From Rhinopomastus cyanomelas (Eukaryota; Chordata; Aves; Bucerotiformes; Rhinopomastidae): DNA of 64,000 nt. Under the pieces are notes generated by a model. That model saw only the letters and a program-made list of their open reading frames with translations. It had not been told where the DNA came from and ran no database searches. Below are positions 35,086-45,600 of this stretch, in pieces (positions within the stretch are counted from its first letter, which is position 1; every line of letters begins with the position of its first letter). The position numbers and the translations under genes are program-made. Location: the NCBI GenBank assembly GCA_013400115.1, contig VXBP01000239.1:1-64000 (forward strand), in the 5' to 3' direction.

Positions 35086-36582
35086 AATATATGATCTATT
35101 AAGATATTTTCTTGTCTATTAGTGTAAAATGTTTTGGCAGGAATAAATACTCACTCCAAAATATTTCTGTATGTGTGACCATTCAGGGCTTATAGACAGG
35201 TATAGCACTCTTAAAACTCCTAATTTCACTGAGCAGACCTCTGCAGCTGGGACTCTTATTATTTTTTCTATGTATGGGGTTTTTTTCCTAAAAGCCCTTT
35301 CCAAACCCTCTCTCAGCTTGGTTGCATTTTGGGTTGAACTTCTGGCCTTTTCTGAGCCCTGTTCAATCCGTTTCACCCTTCTCCTGTGACCTGAGCCAGA
35401 TTTCCTCCTGATGCAGAATCTGTAGGAGCAGATGGGTGAGAGAAACTCTGTGAGGTTCTGCTTTCTGAATATTTTCCTCTAATTGTTAGATTGGCTCAGT
35501 GGATCTGGAGGGACCAGTTGGAAGCCAGGACCATCTGCACAGAAGCTCTGTACTTTCGCATTGGCCCAAAGATCCTTTATATCCACTGACTCTCTGGTGG
35601 CTTCATTCCAGCAGAGGCTTACTGAAAGAGGGCTTCTCCTGCTCTGACCTCTTTAGGGGCATCGTATTAAAACTAAAGGTCACTGATAAACTGTTTCCAA
35701 CCCAAGGGAGATAGCTGTTTCTTAAAGATAACAACCAGTTTTGAAAATGTTGACCTTGGGGACTAAAACCATTGAGATTTCGGAGCAGTAATTACACAGA
35801 AAGTCCTCCAGAGTTTCACCCATGCAATTAGCTTTTCCTTTTAAAGAATTCTTTGTTTAGAAAAATAAGGCTGCATTTTTTTTGGGAAGGCACAGTTTGG
35901 AGCAAGTGATGTTGCCCTCAATCTACCTGTCAATCCCACTTACACTTGGCAGTTTACGGGAGGTGCTTATTCAGGTGGTAGAAGTGCGTGACGTGGAAGT
36001 TATGGCAAGTCTGGACATTCTGGCTGGGGTCTCCATGTATGGGAAAAGGAATGAGTTCTTGTGTGAGGGGAGCTCATCCCACTGAACCTCAGCAGCTTGG
36101 AAATCAGGCTTCTGGTCTTGCAATGTCAGAGTGAAGAGGGACTTGCTCACAGGCTGCAGTTCATCCCAGCAGGAGCTGGTGTTAACCTTATCTGTTTTAG
36201 GATTGGATGAGTCATCTGTTGTCTCTCCTTTGAATATACCAAGAGTGAGTAACCTTTGTTTAGATAAAGTTAGACCAGATGAATCCTTCCCACTATGACT
36301 GGGGAAGTTCCAATTGAGAAAAGCACGTTTCATGCCAGGAGTGTGTTTAGACCATGCATGACTTGAAAACATGATGAAATCCTACAACAAGTCGACTAGT
36401 AACTACTATTTTCGTTCAATTCAATCATATACTCTGTAAAAAACAGGGCAGAATCAAATGTGGACTTAAAAGTTGTTTTAAAAGCTTTGCTCTGGCAAAG
36501 ACTAAATGTTCAGGGTACCTTAAGTACTGTTCAGATAAGCAGCTTGTCTAAAGGTAGGGGCAAGAGTGTAGTTGGTCTAGGT

Positions 36583-36887
36583 AGGGTGGGTGTCAGGAGG
36601 ATGGAGCCAGGCTCTTCTCAATGGCGTCTAGTAATAGGATGAGGGGCAGTGGGTGTAAGCTGGGACATAGGAGGTTCCACATCAATATGAGAAGGAACTT
36701 CTTCATGGTGAGGGTGACAGAACACTGGAACAGGCTGCCCAGGGGGGTTGTGGAGTCTCCTTCACTGGAGATGTTTAAGACCCACCTGGATGTGTTCCTG
36801 TGTGACTTGGTCTAGGTGATCCTGCTGTGTCAGGGGGATTGGACTAGATGATCTTTCGAGGTCCCTTCCAATCTCTAATGATTCTAT
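36583..36887 (+). mobile_element. CR1 LINE 3' end, about 305 bp
   Basis: ORF2 C-terminus (SSNRMRGSGCKLGHRRFHIN, VRVTEHWNRLPRGVVESPSL) to stop, 3' UTR with CTGCTGTGTCAGGGGGATTG, and tail TAATGATTCTATGAT, followed at once by a second tail unit. Confidence 0.94.
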
Positions 36888-36960
36888 GATCCTGCTGTGG
36901 CAGGGGAATTGGACTAGATGATCTTTCAAGGTCCCTTCCAATCCCTAATGAATCTATGAT
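36888..36960 (+). mobile_element. CR1 LINE tail-only copy joined to the previous CR1
   Basis: Begins ATCCTGCTGTGGCAGGGGAA directly after the tail of the preceding copy and ends CCTAATGAATCTATGATATG. It has GTGGCAG where its neighbour has GTGTCAG, so it is not a simple duplication of that neighbour. Confidence 0.9.
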
Positions 36961-39724
36961 ATGGTTTGCTGGAGGTAGCGCTCAGGTCTCCCTTCTATTT
37001 AATTCAGAGAGCATTGCTGGAATGACACTGCACGCTTTCAGACGCAGGGGGAAGCTGTTTTTAACATCAGCATCCAAAATTACTAATCTCAGCATTAGCA
37101 CATGGTTGCTTTTTTGGCCTCGAGATGATTAATTTTAATTTAATCCACAATGTATAAGATGCAATCGGGACTGAATTCAGAAGGAATAAATCCTAATAAT
37201 TGGGAAGGATGAAATTTCCAAAGAAAGGGAAGTCAAGTTAGTGGGAAGTGCTGATGAGCTCTCCAGACTTGGCTCTGATAGTCACCGCTGACTCTGAAGT
37301 TCTCCACGCACATATTGCCGCTAAAACGTAGCCAGCGCCTGCCTTTATGAGGAATTTATTCAGCAAGTGAGTCTCAGCAATTTCCTAATACGATTTTATT
37401 ATGGTTTTTGAAAGCCAAGAGCTGATGAGGCCTTAAGAAGTCTTCAGGAGCGGCTCGTGACTCTGTTGCCTCCCCTACAAATACCCAGTAATTCCAAATT
37501 TACAGTTATCACAGGAGAAGAGCTGTGGTGACTGAAACGCGGCAAATTGCTGCATTGTGGGGAAGTTTGCGTCGGAGGCTGCAGCACAAGAAGTTGTAAA
37601 ATGGAAATCTCGTGCTCTCAAATTTCCCCGTGTTTTCACAGAACTGCATCTGTGACTGTGCAGCGCTCCCAGAATTTCCTGTGAATGTGCTAATAGGCCT
37701 TATGAGAATGTTCTATCACCATCCATCTGTCACTTTTTAACAGGCCTGATTGGCAAGCACTTGTAACAACTGACATCTGTTCTCGCTTATTGATATGTAG
37801 ATTTATGGTAATTGCTGCGAACAATAAGACACAAAATTACCTAAGGTGAACATTAAATTAAATTTTCATGCCCCTATCCTTATAAATAATTTTTTTTTAA
37901 ATAAAAAAAACCTTAAGTTTCCAGCAAGGCACGCCGTGCATCTGGTTTGTGCATCATTTAATTGTTTTTTTAATCGGCCAAATGTGAAAATGGAAGTTGA
38001 ATTTCCTTGCAGTCCTGACTGTTTGCCAAGCTGAGAGCACATTGGTAAATACATGTTATTAAAAACAGAATCAGACTGTATTGTGATTCCGGTTCTTATA
38101 ATCATTTCCCTTTAATTCCCAACATCGTCTCCATCGTGAAGATCAAGGGTTGTTCCTTACCCTGAAGGTTTTATTTTTCCTCTACAGGGGAATTTCCATT
38201 TTTCATGTGCAGGTCTGCCCGGGAGGCTGCTCCTTAGCATGAAGCAATTTGCATTTCTTCAGAGAGAGGTGCATTTGCTGAGTGAGCAGCACTTTCAAAT
38301 AAGAATGATCTACTCATTTGTGGTCCGGCACTGCTGCGGGAGTTGGGGCTGTTTGGAAAAAGCTGTAGGGTGTGAAACGTGTGAAGACGGTGCGTGAAAG
38401 GCGAGAGGATGAGACAGCAGATTAGTCCCATGGAATTGTACCTTCGCTGAAGTTCAACTGAACCAAAATCCCTATATGAAAACAAAATACTTTGGGGGTC
38501 TGGGGCTTGAGAGCATTTGGCTTCCCTCCACCCAAGTTTGTCGTAGCCAGTGGGATGCTGATGCACTTGACAAGTTGACTAGGGCAACCAATAAAGAGGG
38601 AGCACAGATGGTAAAATGCCTGGAGAACATGAGGCAGTGATGACAGGACTTCTTTTTATGTCTGAGCAGACAGGATCCAAAAGAGGATGTATGTTAAGTG
38701 ATAAACCTATTGAAGCAGTTAGCTCTAGAGCATGCTGGATGGTGTCACGTGCCACGACCTCTTCCTAACAGTCACATGTGGGTGCTGAGTCCAGTGGGAC
38801 TCTTTGTTGTCCTCCTCTTACGAGTTTGACAATAGCAGGCATTCTCTTTCCCTGAAGACACTGAAGCTGACACCCTATAACATCTGCAGAGCTGGTTTGT
38901 GGCCAGTGTCTTTTAGTCACCTCTGCATTAACACAGGCTGGGTGGGGAGGCAACTTCATCACTGGCTAGCTCTTGGTTATTAATCTTCTTTTGGCATTGG
39001 AATCATTTAATGAAGTTGATGGGTTCCTCTTGTGCTTCCAGAGGAAATGTCACACTGTAAAAGAAGGGGGTTTGTGGGATGAGGCAATGCTGGTGTTTGT
39101 ATTGCAGCCACAGAAGCATGACGGTGGCTCATGAGCCTAGAGAGAGTTCTTTCCACTGCCTCTTGACCTTGTCTTGCCTGTTGAACTTTTCCTGGAGCGC
39201 TGCACAGGGTGCCTGTGCTGCCTTCCGGTTTCACAGCCCTCTGTCCTCGTTGCCCTCCGCAGCCTTGCACGCCTCAGCAAAGTCCTGCACGTGAAATGCA
39301 ATAGAAAAAGCAGTATTAAATCGCTTCAAAATCCATTTGTGTCCAAACTGTGGTTTGGAGAAAAGTCCGTGCATTTGCCAGAAGCATGTGGGATTTCGTC
39401 GAGGTGAAGCTATTTTGCAGTGTCTCCTCCAGTCCCATTCTGTGTTTATTCTCCATTATTCTGTGCTTATTCTCTGCCAAAGTGGAAGCCTCCCTGCAGA
39501 GGAAATATAAGCTGATTATGACTGATCCTCCTTTTGATGAGTAACTAACCAGTGGGTGATAGAAAACCACGCTGACATGGTGGAGAGCAACCCACTGCTT
39601 CCCCAGATCTCAGGATGGCATGAAGTATGGCCTCAGTGAAGACCAGCAACACTTGCTGGACATTCTTTGCTGAATTATTTATACTTCATGGGACAACTTT
39701 CTTCTGAGTATAAGAATGATGGGA

Positions 39725-40015
39725 CAACCTTCTTCGGAGTGGTGCTCAGTGACAGGACAAGGGACAATGAATGGGAACCAACTAGAATGTAGGAGGTTCA
39801 TTTTAAACACAAGGAGAATATATTTTATTGTTAGGGAAACAAAGCCCTGGCACATGATGCTCAGAGAGCTTGCAGGTTCTCCATCTCTGGAGACATTCAA
39901 AACCCACCTGGAGGTGTTCCTGTGCAGTCATCTCTAGGTGATCCTAGTCTAGTGGGGAGGTTGCACTAGATGTTCTCCCGTGGTCCCTTACAGCCTCCAT
40001 CATTTTGTGGTTGTG
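39725..40015 (+). mobile_element. CR1 LINE, third subfamily, 3' end
   Basis: SDRTRDNEWEPTRM-type ORF2 end (by frame: LNTRRIYFIVRETKPWHMML, SPSLETFKTHLEVFLCSHL), then TCTAGGTGATCCTAGTCTAG and TTGCACTAGATGTTCTCCCG. The tail CATCATTTTGTGGTTGTG is decayed. Confidence 0.85.
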
Positions 40016-40060
40016 CAGATTATCATTGGGTCACATTCTAAAAAGCACCGACATCTGAGC

Positions 40061-40112
40061 TGACTGGTCTGATGATCTTGAAGGTCTTTTCCAACCTCAA
40101 TGATTCTATGAC
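40061..40112 (+). mobile_element. CR1 LINE very short tail fragment (older type)
   Basis: TGACTGGTCTGATGATCTTG, AAGGTCTTTTCCAACCTCAA, TGATTCTATGAC. The AGGTCTTTTCCAACCT core is the older tail type also seen at 4043 and 56228. It ends about 185 bp before the exon at 40297. Confidence 0.8.
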
Positions 40113-40296
40113 TCAAGGCAAGTAGTTAGAACCTCAGCCAAGCTAGGTGCTCACCTGAGACCTGAAGCACCTGTTGGAACATGCTGTATTTAAATGTGAT
40201 GTTTTCTGCACAAATAGATGGTTATATATACATATCTCTGGCTTTTTCCTTTTTTTAATTACATGTTTTAATGAAACTTACTTCTTCTCCACGCAG

Positions 40297-40431
40297 GCAT
40301 GAACGCTTTACAATTACAGAATTTGGCAACTTTAGCAGCCGCAGCAGCCGCCGCCCAAACCTCAGCTACCACCACCAATGCAAATCCTCTCTCCACAACG
40401 ACCGGTGCTCTGGGAGCCCTCACAAGTCCCG
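40297..40431 (+). CDS. CELF2: CELF2 coding exon (135 nt), alanine-rich linker
   Basis: The exon follows TTCTCCACGCAG and ends at donor GTAAGA. Completing the split Gly, it reads GMNALQLQNLATL, then seven consecutive Ala coded by mixed GCA/GCC codons, QTSATTTNANPLSTTTGALG and ALTSP, ending with one base of a Val codon. The Ala run and Thr/Ser-rich flank are the low-complexity core of the linker. The Thr-rich positions differ slightly from the mammalian protein as I recall it, where some are Ser, which is an unremarkable substitution. Both ends are phase 1 and the length is a multiple of three, so skipping would be frame-neutral. A CR1 fragment begins only about 75 nt after the donor. Confidence 0.96.
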
Positions 40432-40506
40432 GTAAGAGCAGAGTACTTGCTTTCTAAATGCAAGCATGAGAAGAAGTGGGAAGGTGGTAGTTAAAACAGT
40501 GATAGT

Positions 40507-40696
40507 GTCTGATTCCTGGAACAGGTTGCCTAGAGAGGTGGTAGAGACTCCATCCCTGGAGACATTCAAGGTCAGGCATAATGGGACTCTGAGCAATCTG
40601 TTCTAGTTACAGATGTCCCTGCTTGTCCTAAAGGGGTTAGACTAGATGACTTTCAGAGGCCCCTTCCAACCCAACACATTCTATGATTCTATGAAA
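40507..40696 (+). mobile_element. CR1 LINE, 3'-terminal 190 bp, close to an exon donor
   Basis: TTCCTGGAACAGGTTGCCTA, ACTCCATCCCTGGAGACATT, then GGGGTTAGACTAGATGACTT and CACATTCTATGATTCTATGA. A different subfamily from the common group. It starts about 75 nt after the donor at 40432. Confidence 0.9.
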
Positions 40697-40892
40697 CTTA
40701 AGCTTAATCCAAGTTTTCAGAAAGAATTCATGAGCTAATTCTTCCCATCCTACGGAAAAATTAGCCAGATGGTTCTTTCCATCTGACTGACCATTGATTC
40801 CTAACATATCATGTGTGTAGTAGCTTCAACTGTCAAGAGTTTTTGTATAGTCCTCCTCTTTTTGTGGCTGTAGCCCTCAGTTAAGTGTTATT

Positions 40893-40990
40893 CAGTGTGA
40901 CTTGGTCTAGGTGATCCTGCTGTGGCAGGGGGATTGGACTAGATGATCTTTCCAGGTCCCTTCCAATCCCTAATGATTCTGTGATTCTGT
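40893..40990 (+). mobile_element. CR1 LINE tail-only copy
   Basis: GTGTGACTTGGTCTAGGTGA, CTGCTGTGGCAGGGGGATTG, AATCCCTAATGATTCTGTGA. About 98 bp, with no ORF2 left. Confidence 0.92.
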
Positions 40991-41654
40991 TCTTGAGAAC
41001 ACAGTTACCAAAGTGATGATACCATATGCACAAGGAGTACACAGACAGACTCTGACTTCATTACTCTGAGCAGAAAACAGAGTTATGGAGGAATAAGAGG
41101 CAGGTTAAGGGATGCTGGTACCTCTGTGACCATCATAGACTGTCAGCAATGCATGTCCCATGTCTGCAAAACCCAAGAGAGAAATCAGAGCAAATCCAGA
41201 GTTCAGTAACACCTCAGCATCTCCAGAAACCACAGAGAGGGATGTTGATTTGGTGTAGCTACTCTGGATTTACAGTGATGTAGCTGAGTCAAGAATCTGG
41301 CTGCTTGTCTTCACATAAAGGCTGCAGGATGTAATTATTTCCATCATGAAGTGTGTTTATTGCTGTTCTAAAATCATTCATAGTATTTTAGACACCACTA
41401 AAGAACATTTGTATTTAGTCTTGTTTCAGTGTGTATTTATTCCCCATGAAAAAGTAATTCATGGCAGACTGCTTGAGCTCATCAGTAGGAAAAGTCTTCA
41501 CTGCACAACAGAACTGAGAATGAGTGCGGTGCTGAGTGTCAAAGCTGGCCAAAGCTGCCTGTTGCGTTACAGATTCATTGTTTGCTTGAGAGAGGTCAAA
41601 TGTAGGGCAGCCTGGATGATGCTGACTTTGTGTAGAATTTTCCTGTTTCTGGGG

Positions 41655-42094
41655 AAAAACAAGCTATTTAGTCTGAAAAAAGTGAGGCAGAGGGGAGACC
41701 TTATTGCTGTCTGCAACTGCTTGAAAGCAGGTTGTAGAGAGGTGGTGGGGGTTGGTCTCTTCTCACAAGTAGCGAGTGATAACACAAGAGGAAATGTCCT
41801 CAAGTTGTGCCAGGGGAAGTTTAGGTTAGACTTTAGGAAAAACTTCTTCATCAGCATTCTTCATCAGGCCTTGGAATAGGCTTCCTAGGATGGTGGTTGA
41901 ATCACCATCCCTGGATGTGATTACAAATGATGTAGATCGGGAGCTTAGGGACATGGTTTCGTGGTAGGTGACTTGGTCTAGGTGATCCTGCTCTGGACTA
42001 GATGATCTTTAAAGGTCCCTTCCAGTCCCTAATGTTCTGTGATTCTGTGGCTGGCTAATCTGAAAAGTCTTTGCCAACCTAAATGCTATGATTC
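41655..42094 (+). mobile_element. CR1 LINE, older subfamily, split by a nested CR1
   Basis: ORF2 C-terminus of the older type (RQRGDLIAVCNCLKAGCREV, FSQVASDNTRGNVLKLCQGK, FRLDFRKNFF) is followed by ATGGTTTCGTGGTAG, then the nested copy, then AGTCTTTGCCAACCTAAATG and CTATGATTCC, which is the rest of its own tail. The nested insertion therefore dates this copy as the older of the two. Confidence 0.9.
41968..42048 (+). mobile_element. CR1 LINE tail-only copy nested in an older CR1
   Basis: GTGACTTGGTCTAGGTGATC, CTGCTCTGGACTAGATGATC (the GTGGCAGGGGGATT stretch is shortened), AGTCCCTAATGTTCTGTGAT. It sits within the 3' UTR of the host copy. Confidence 0.9.
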
Positions 42095-42341
42095 CAACAT
42101 TCATTCTTTTGATCAGCAACTCTTGTGAAAATAGTTTGGGTTTGCTGGTCTATTATTTTTTTTCAAGCTTGAGTGGCATCTTCCCTCCATCCTGGAAACA
42201 GGGCTCAACACTTTACAAAACGCTAGCCTCCGTGTCAGTGTTTCTGCAGTGCTCCTGTCTAAATGTCACCCATTTATAGAATCGGAAGTGTTACAGATGC
42301 CTGCTCTGTAGTATCTCTGCTGTTCAATGTCTGAGTAGCCT

Positions 42342-42706
42342 GTCCTCCCCTCAGTCTCCTCTTCTTCAAGCTCAAAAGACCCAGCTCCCTCAGCCTCTCC
42401 TCGTAAGGGTGGTGCTCCACTTCCTTCATCATCCTCATTGCCCTACGCTGGACTCCCTCCAGCAGCTCCACGTCCCTCTGAACTGAGGGACCCAGAACTG
42501 GACAGACCCAGATGTGGTCTCACTAGGGCAGAGTGGAGGGGGAGAAGAACCTCTCTTGATCTGCTAACCACTCCCCTTCTGATCCACCCCAGGATGCTGT
42601 TGGCCCTCTTGGCCACAAGCGCACACTGCTGGCTCTTGGTCACCCTGCTGTCCACCAGGACCCCCACGTCCCCTTCTCCTACACTGCTCTCCAAGAGGTT
42701 CAACAT
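42342..42706 (-). mobile_element. CR1 LINE internal fragment of ORF2
   Basis: The minus strand reads GDVGVLVDSRVTKSQQCALV, AKRANSILGWIRRGVVSRSR, EVLLPLHSALVRPHL, then after a frame break ELLEGVQRRAMRMMKEVEHH and PYEERLRELGLLSLKKRRLR. It stops at the 3' side without 3' UTR or tail, so both ends are missing. Confidence 0.92.
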
Positions 42707-45452
42707 TTTCCTCTCTCCTTCTCCAACACAATCTTCTTATCCAGCCTGGCTGACTTGCTGTTCCCTCTTTTCCAAAGCTCCTAGAAGGTGGTTTTATCTG
42801 ATGTCCACATCTGCAGAGGTGTGCGCTTAGAAAGGCGCTTCGTCTGGGCCGGGCAGACACTTCTCTGGGTTAACAAGTGTTTGGCATTGCTCATGGTGGT
42901 TCCGTAGAGCAGATACCAAGGTTTGCCTAAAGAGACTAATTATTTTGGCTAACACATTTGGGATATATTTTAAAATCTGAATGCTTAGCCTTTGAGAAAA
43001 TGTGTTCAGCACAGCAACTGCTTTTGAACGTAGCTGTACGTGAGTGTTTCTAACGTTGAACAGCTTGGTGTGTCAACGAGAAAGTCTATATCTAAGGAAT
43101 CCATTGACCTATTTATATTGCACACCCAACCTAAAATCAAGCCTTGTTAAAATGTCCTTCAGTCTAACCTTTCTTATCTGGTTCCGCATTCTCTACCCTA
43201 TTAAATATTTTGTAAACCTGAATAATATCTTCAATGATTCTTCTCTGCTCTATGGAAAATGAATTTAGCTTGATAAAGCTTTTCATAGTAGCTCAAAGTA
43301 TTTCCATTTTAACTTGAAATATGTTGGCAGAAAACATTTGAATCTGCCTTTCAGTGTGTGGATATGTGGAGGCCTTGAGGGTATTTTTTTGGTCTAGTTT
43401 TCTTTTAATAGAACACTTCAGTTTGTTGTGTTTCGTAAGTGTAAATTATTTTGACTGATTTCAAAGACTGCACTAAGCCCGGGAAGGAATGTTTGTCTCT
43501 CCGGATAATGCATTAAATTAAGATTCCTCAGTTCAGAGAAAGGCACAAATTTAGGAGAGTGCAAAGGTACATACTTCAATTTAATCCCTTTCTTGATGCT
43601 GCTAAAGCCAAAATACTGCACAGAACCGGGGCGGGCGTGAGCGTGTTCCAGCTGCGTAAATCATATCCATGTTTCTACCCGTACGTAAGTGTATTGCTCC
43701 TGAAGACGTCTCCTGAATCAATCTCTGACCAGTAGCTCTTGTTCTGTCCTTCGTAGGCATCTGTCAAAAGAGCCCCAAAGGTGTTTATTCTGTTAACATT
43801 CATCTTGCAGCTTAATTTTACATGGATATGATTTAGCAAGCTCCAGTGCAGCAAACTGTGTGAAAGGGTGTGTGGGTCAGGTGAGTGTGATGCATTTGGA
43901 ACACCGCAAAACAGGCCTGAAGGTGGGGAAAGGAACCAAGAGGGCATCTGATACTTGAGGATGTCAAGTGTTGCTGCTGGCTTCTAACTGCAATGTATTA
44001 AAAACACAGAGTAAAATATTCAGCATCTAATAGTAGCTGTTCAACCCGTTCGAAACTCCTTCTCCAAGGTTCATACAATCACTTATTTCCCAACAAACTG
44101 CCCTCCAGTGACCTTATGCCTCCTTACTTTGACCACAAGAAAGGCCAAGGACACTTCTCCACGTGCTAAGTGCTTTCTCTCACGCTCGAAGCACGATTCA
44201 TTCAGAAAGAGCAGAGACAATGCAACCCCCCAAACTATTAATTTTTTTATAATTGTAAATTTATAATTTCGATTTTGCATACCCACGGAAGTGTCTCCCT
44301 ACAGCATTGTTAGAAATGATTTTTTAAAAGCCTTTGCTTAAAAAAACATGAAAGATTAAGCTTTCATTTTAGTAAAAATCCCCTCAGGCAATAAATAGGT
44401 TCTTTCGTCTCTTGGCCCTAGAAAAAAAATTGAAATGGTTTAAATTGCCCATGGTTAAAGTAACTGTTTCTTGCAATTATCAGATGGTAGTGAATAAAAA
44501 TGAAAATGAAATCATGAAAGAATAAAGACCAGGTAAATGCATATTATGCCTTTCAGGAGTTTCTCACGGGTCTTGTGAAGACTCATTTAATCATCTTTCT
44601 TGTCTTTTATTTTGATATGATAATTGTTTCCTTTATTTACTTTAATCACCTCTATTTAGTTAATTAATTCTTCTCTTTCTTTTCATTTCACTGTCTTAGA
44701 ATACTTTCCTATTCTAGAGGCAGCTACCTGTGGTACTTTTTAACATGAGGATTTGGGCTGAGGTTGCCTGACTCAGTTTGTCTCAGCTCCGTTATGGCTG
44801 GGCCCTGTAAATTTGCATTTTCCATTAACTGGGAAAGGATATTGAAGGGACTGGTTCAGATGTAGGTATTGACACCGTAAATCTCTCCATTTAGGCAGGG
44901 TGAATCTCAGCTGAGTGTTGTCAGGAACCTTGTCCTCTCCTCCACAGACTGTCCTTGACATGGCCTGCAAATGAATGGACCAGCCAAGAGTTCACAGGGA
45001 GGCTGCTAGTTCTCGGCTGCCTGCAGAGATTTATGGTTAATTCAGTGGGTGGTAGGAAGCCTGAAGGTGGATGTGAAGGAGGGGCATACAAGCTCAGGAT
45101 CAGAGCATCTGCTTTTAACATTCTCTGACTTTTAATTTGCCTTAGCTGACCCACTACCCTAATTTTCTCAAGGACGATAAAGTTTGTTCTGACTGTCCTG
45201 GGTGGTGTGAGGTTGATATGGCCCTGGAAAATATTTCCTGCTATCAGGAGCTATAAAGCCATAAAGGACCACAAGAGCTAACTGAGGAGCTATAAAGCTC
45301 CTGATCTTTTTGCAAACTGATGTTAAACAAGAGCAGGAAAATGTTTTGTTCCTACATGAAGAATTATGGGGTTTAGAGATCAGCTGGCTTTGCCGTGTTG
45401 TCGGTCTCCATCGCTGCACATATTTTCCTTGCTAAGTGTCGTCACATTAGAG

Positions 45453-45600
45453 GCACAGAATCACATAGGTTGGTAGTCACTTTGCAAGGTCTTGCTCCAA
45501 GTTCCTGCTCACAGCAGGACCCTTCAAATGGTTGGTGAAAGCTGTGTCCAGTCTCAGTTTGAATATTGCAAGGATGGAGATTCCACAGACTCTGTGAGCT
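45453..45600 (-). mobile_element. CR1 LINE, degraded tail of another type
   Basis: GGCACAGAATCACATAGGTT, CACTTTGCAAGGTCTTGCTC, CAGCAGGACCC, AGTTTGAATATTGCAAGGAT and GGAGATTCCACAGACTCTGT follow the outline of a minus-strand CR1 3' end with many changes. Probably old. Confidence 0.72.

Larger units (their letters stand above)
32113..40296 (+). other. CELF2: CELF2 intron before the alanine-rich exon
   Basis: An 8.2-kb intron. The first 2.5 kb is free of CR1 and has guanine homopolymers near 32750 and 33004. Then come an inverted CR1 pair (34608-35085), a CR1 3' end with a doubled tail (36583-36960), a CR1 of a different subfamily (39725-40015) and a very short CR1 tail (40061-40112). The block 36961-39724 is CR1-free; its part 37080-38110 is AT-rich and looks unique, and no gene was recognised. 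Confidence 0.85.

Noticed and set aside
41346..41879. 177-codon plus-strand frame
   Set aside because: The second half is CR1 ORF2 remnant and the first half is unrelated intron sequence joined by chance in frame; not a gene.
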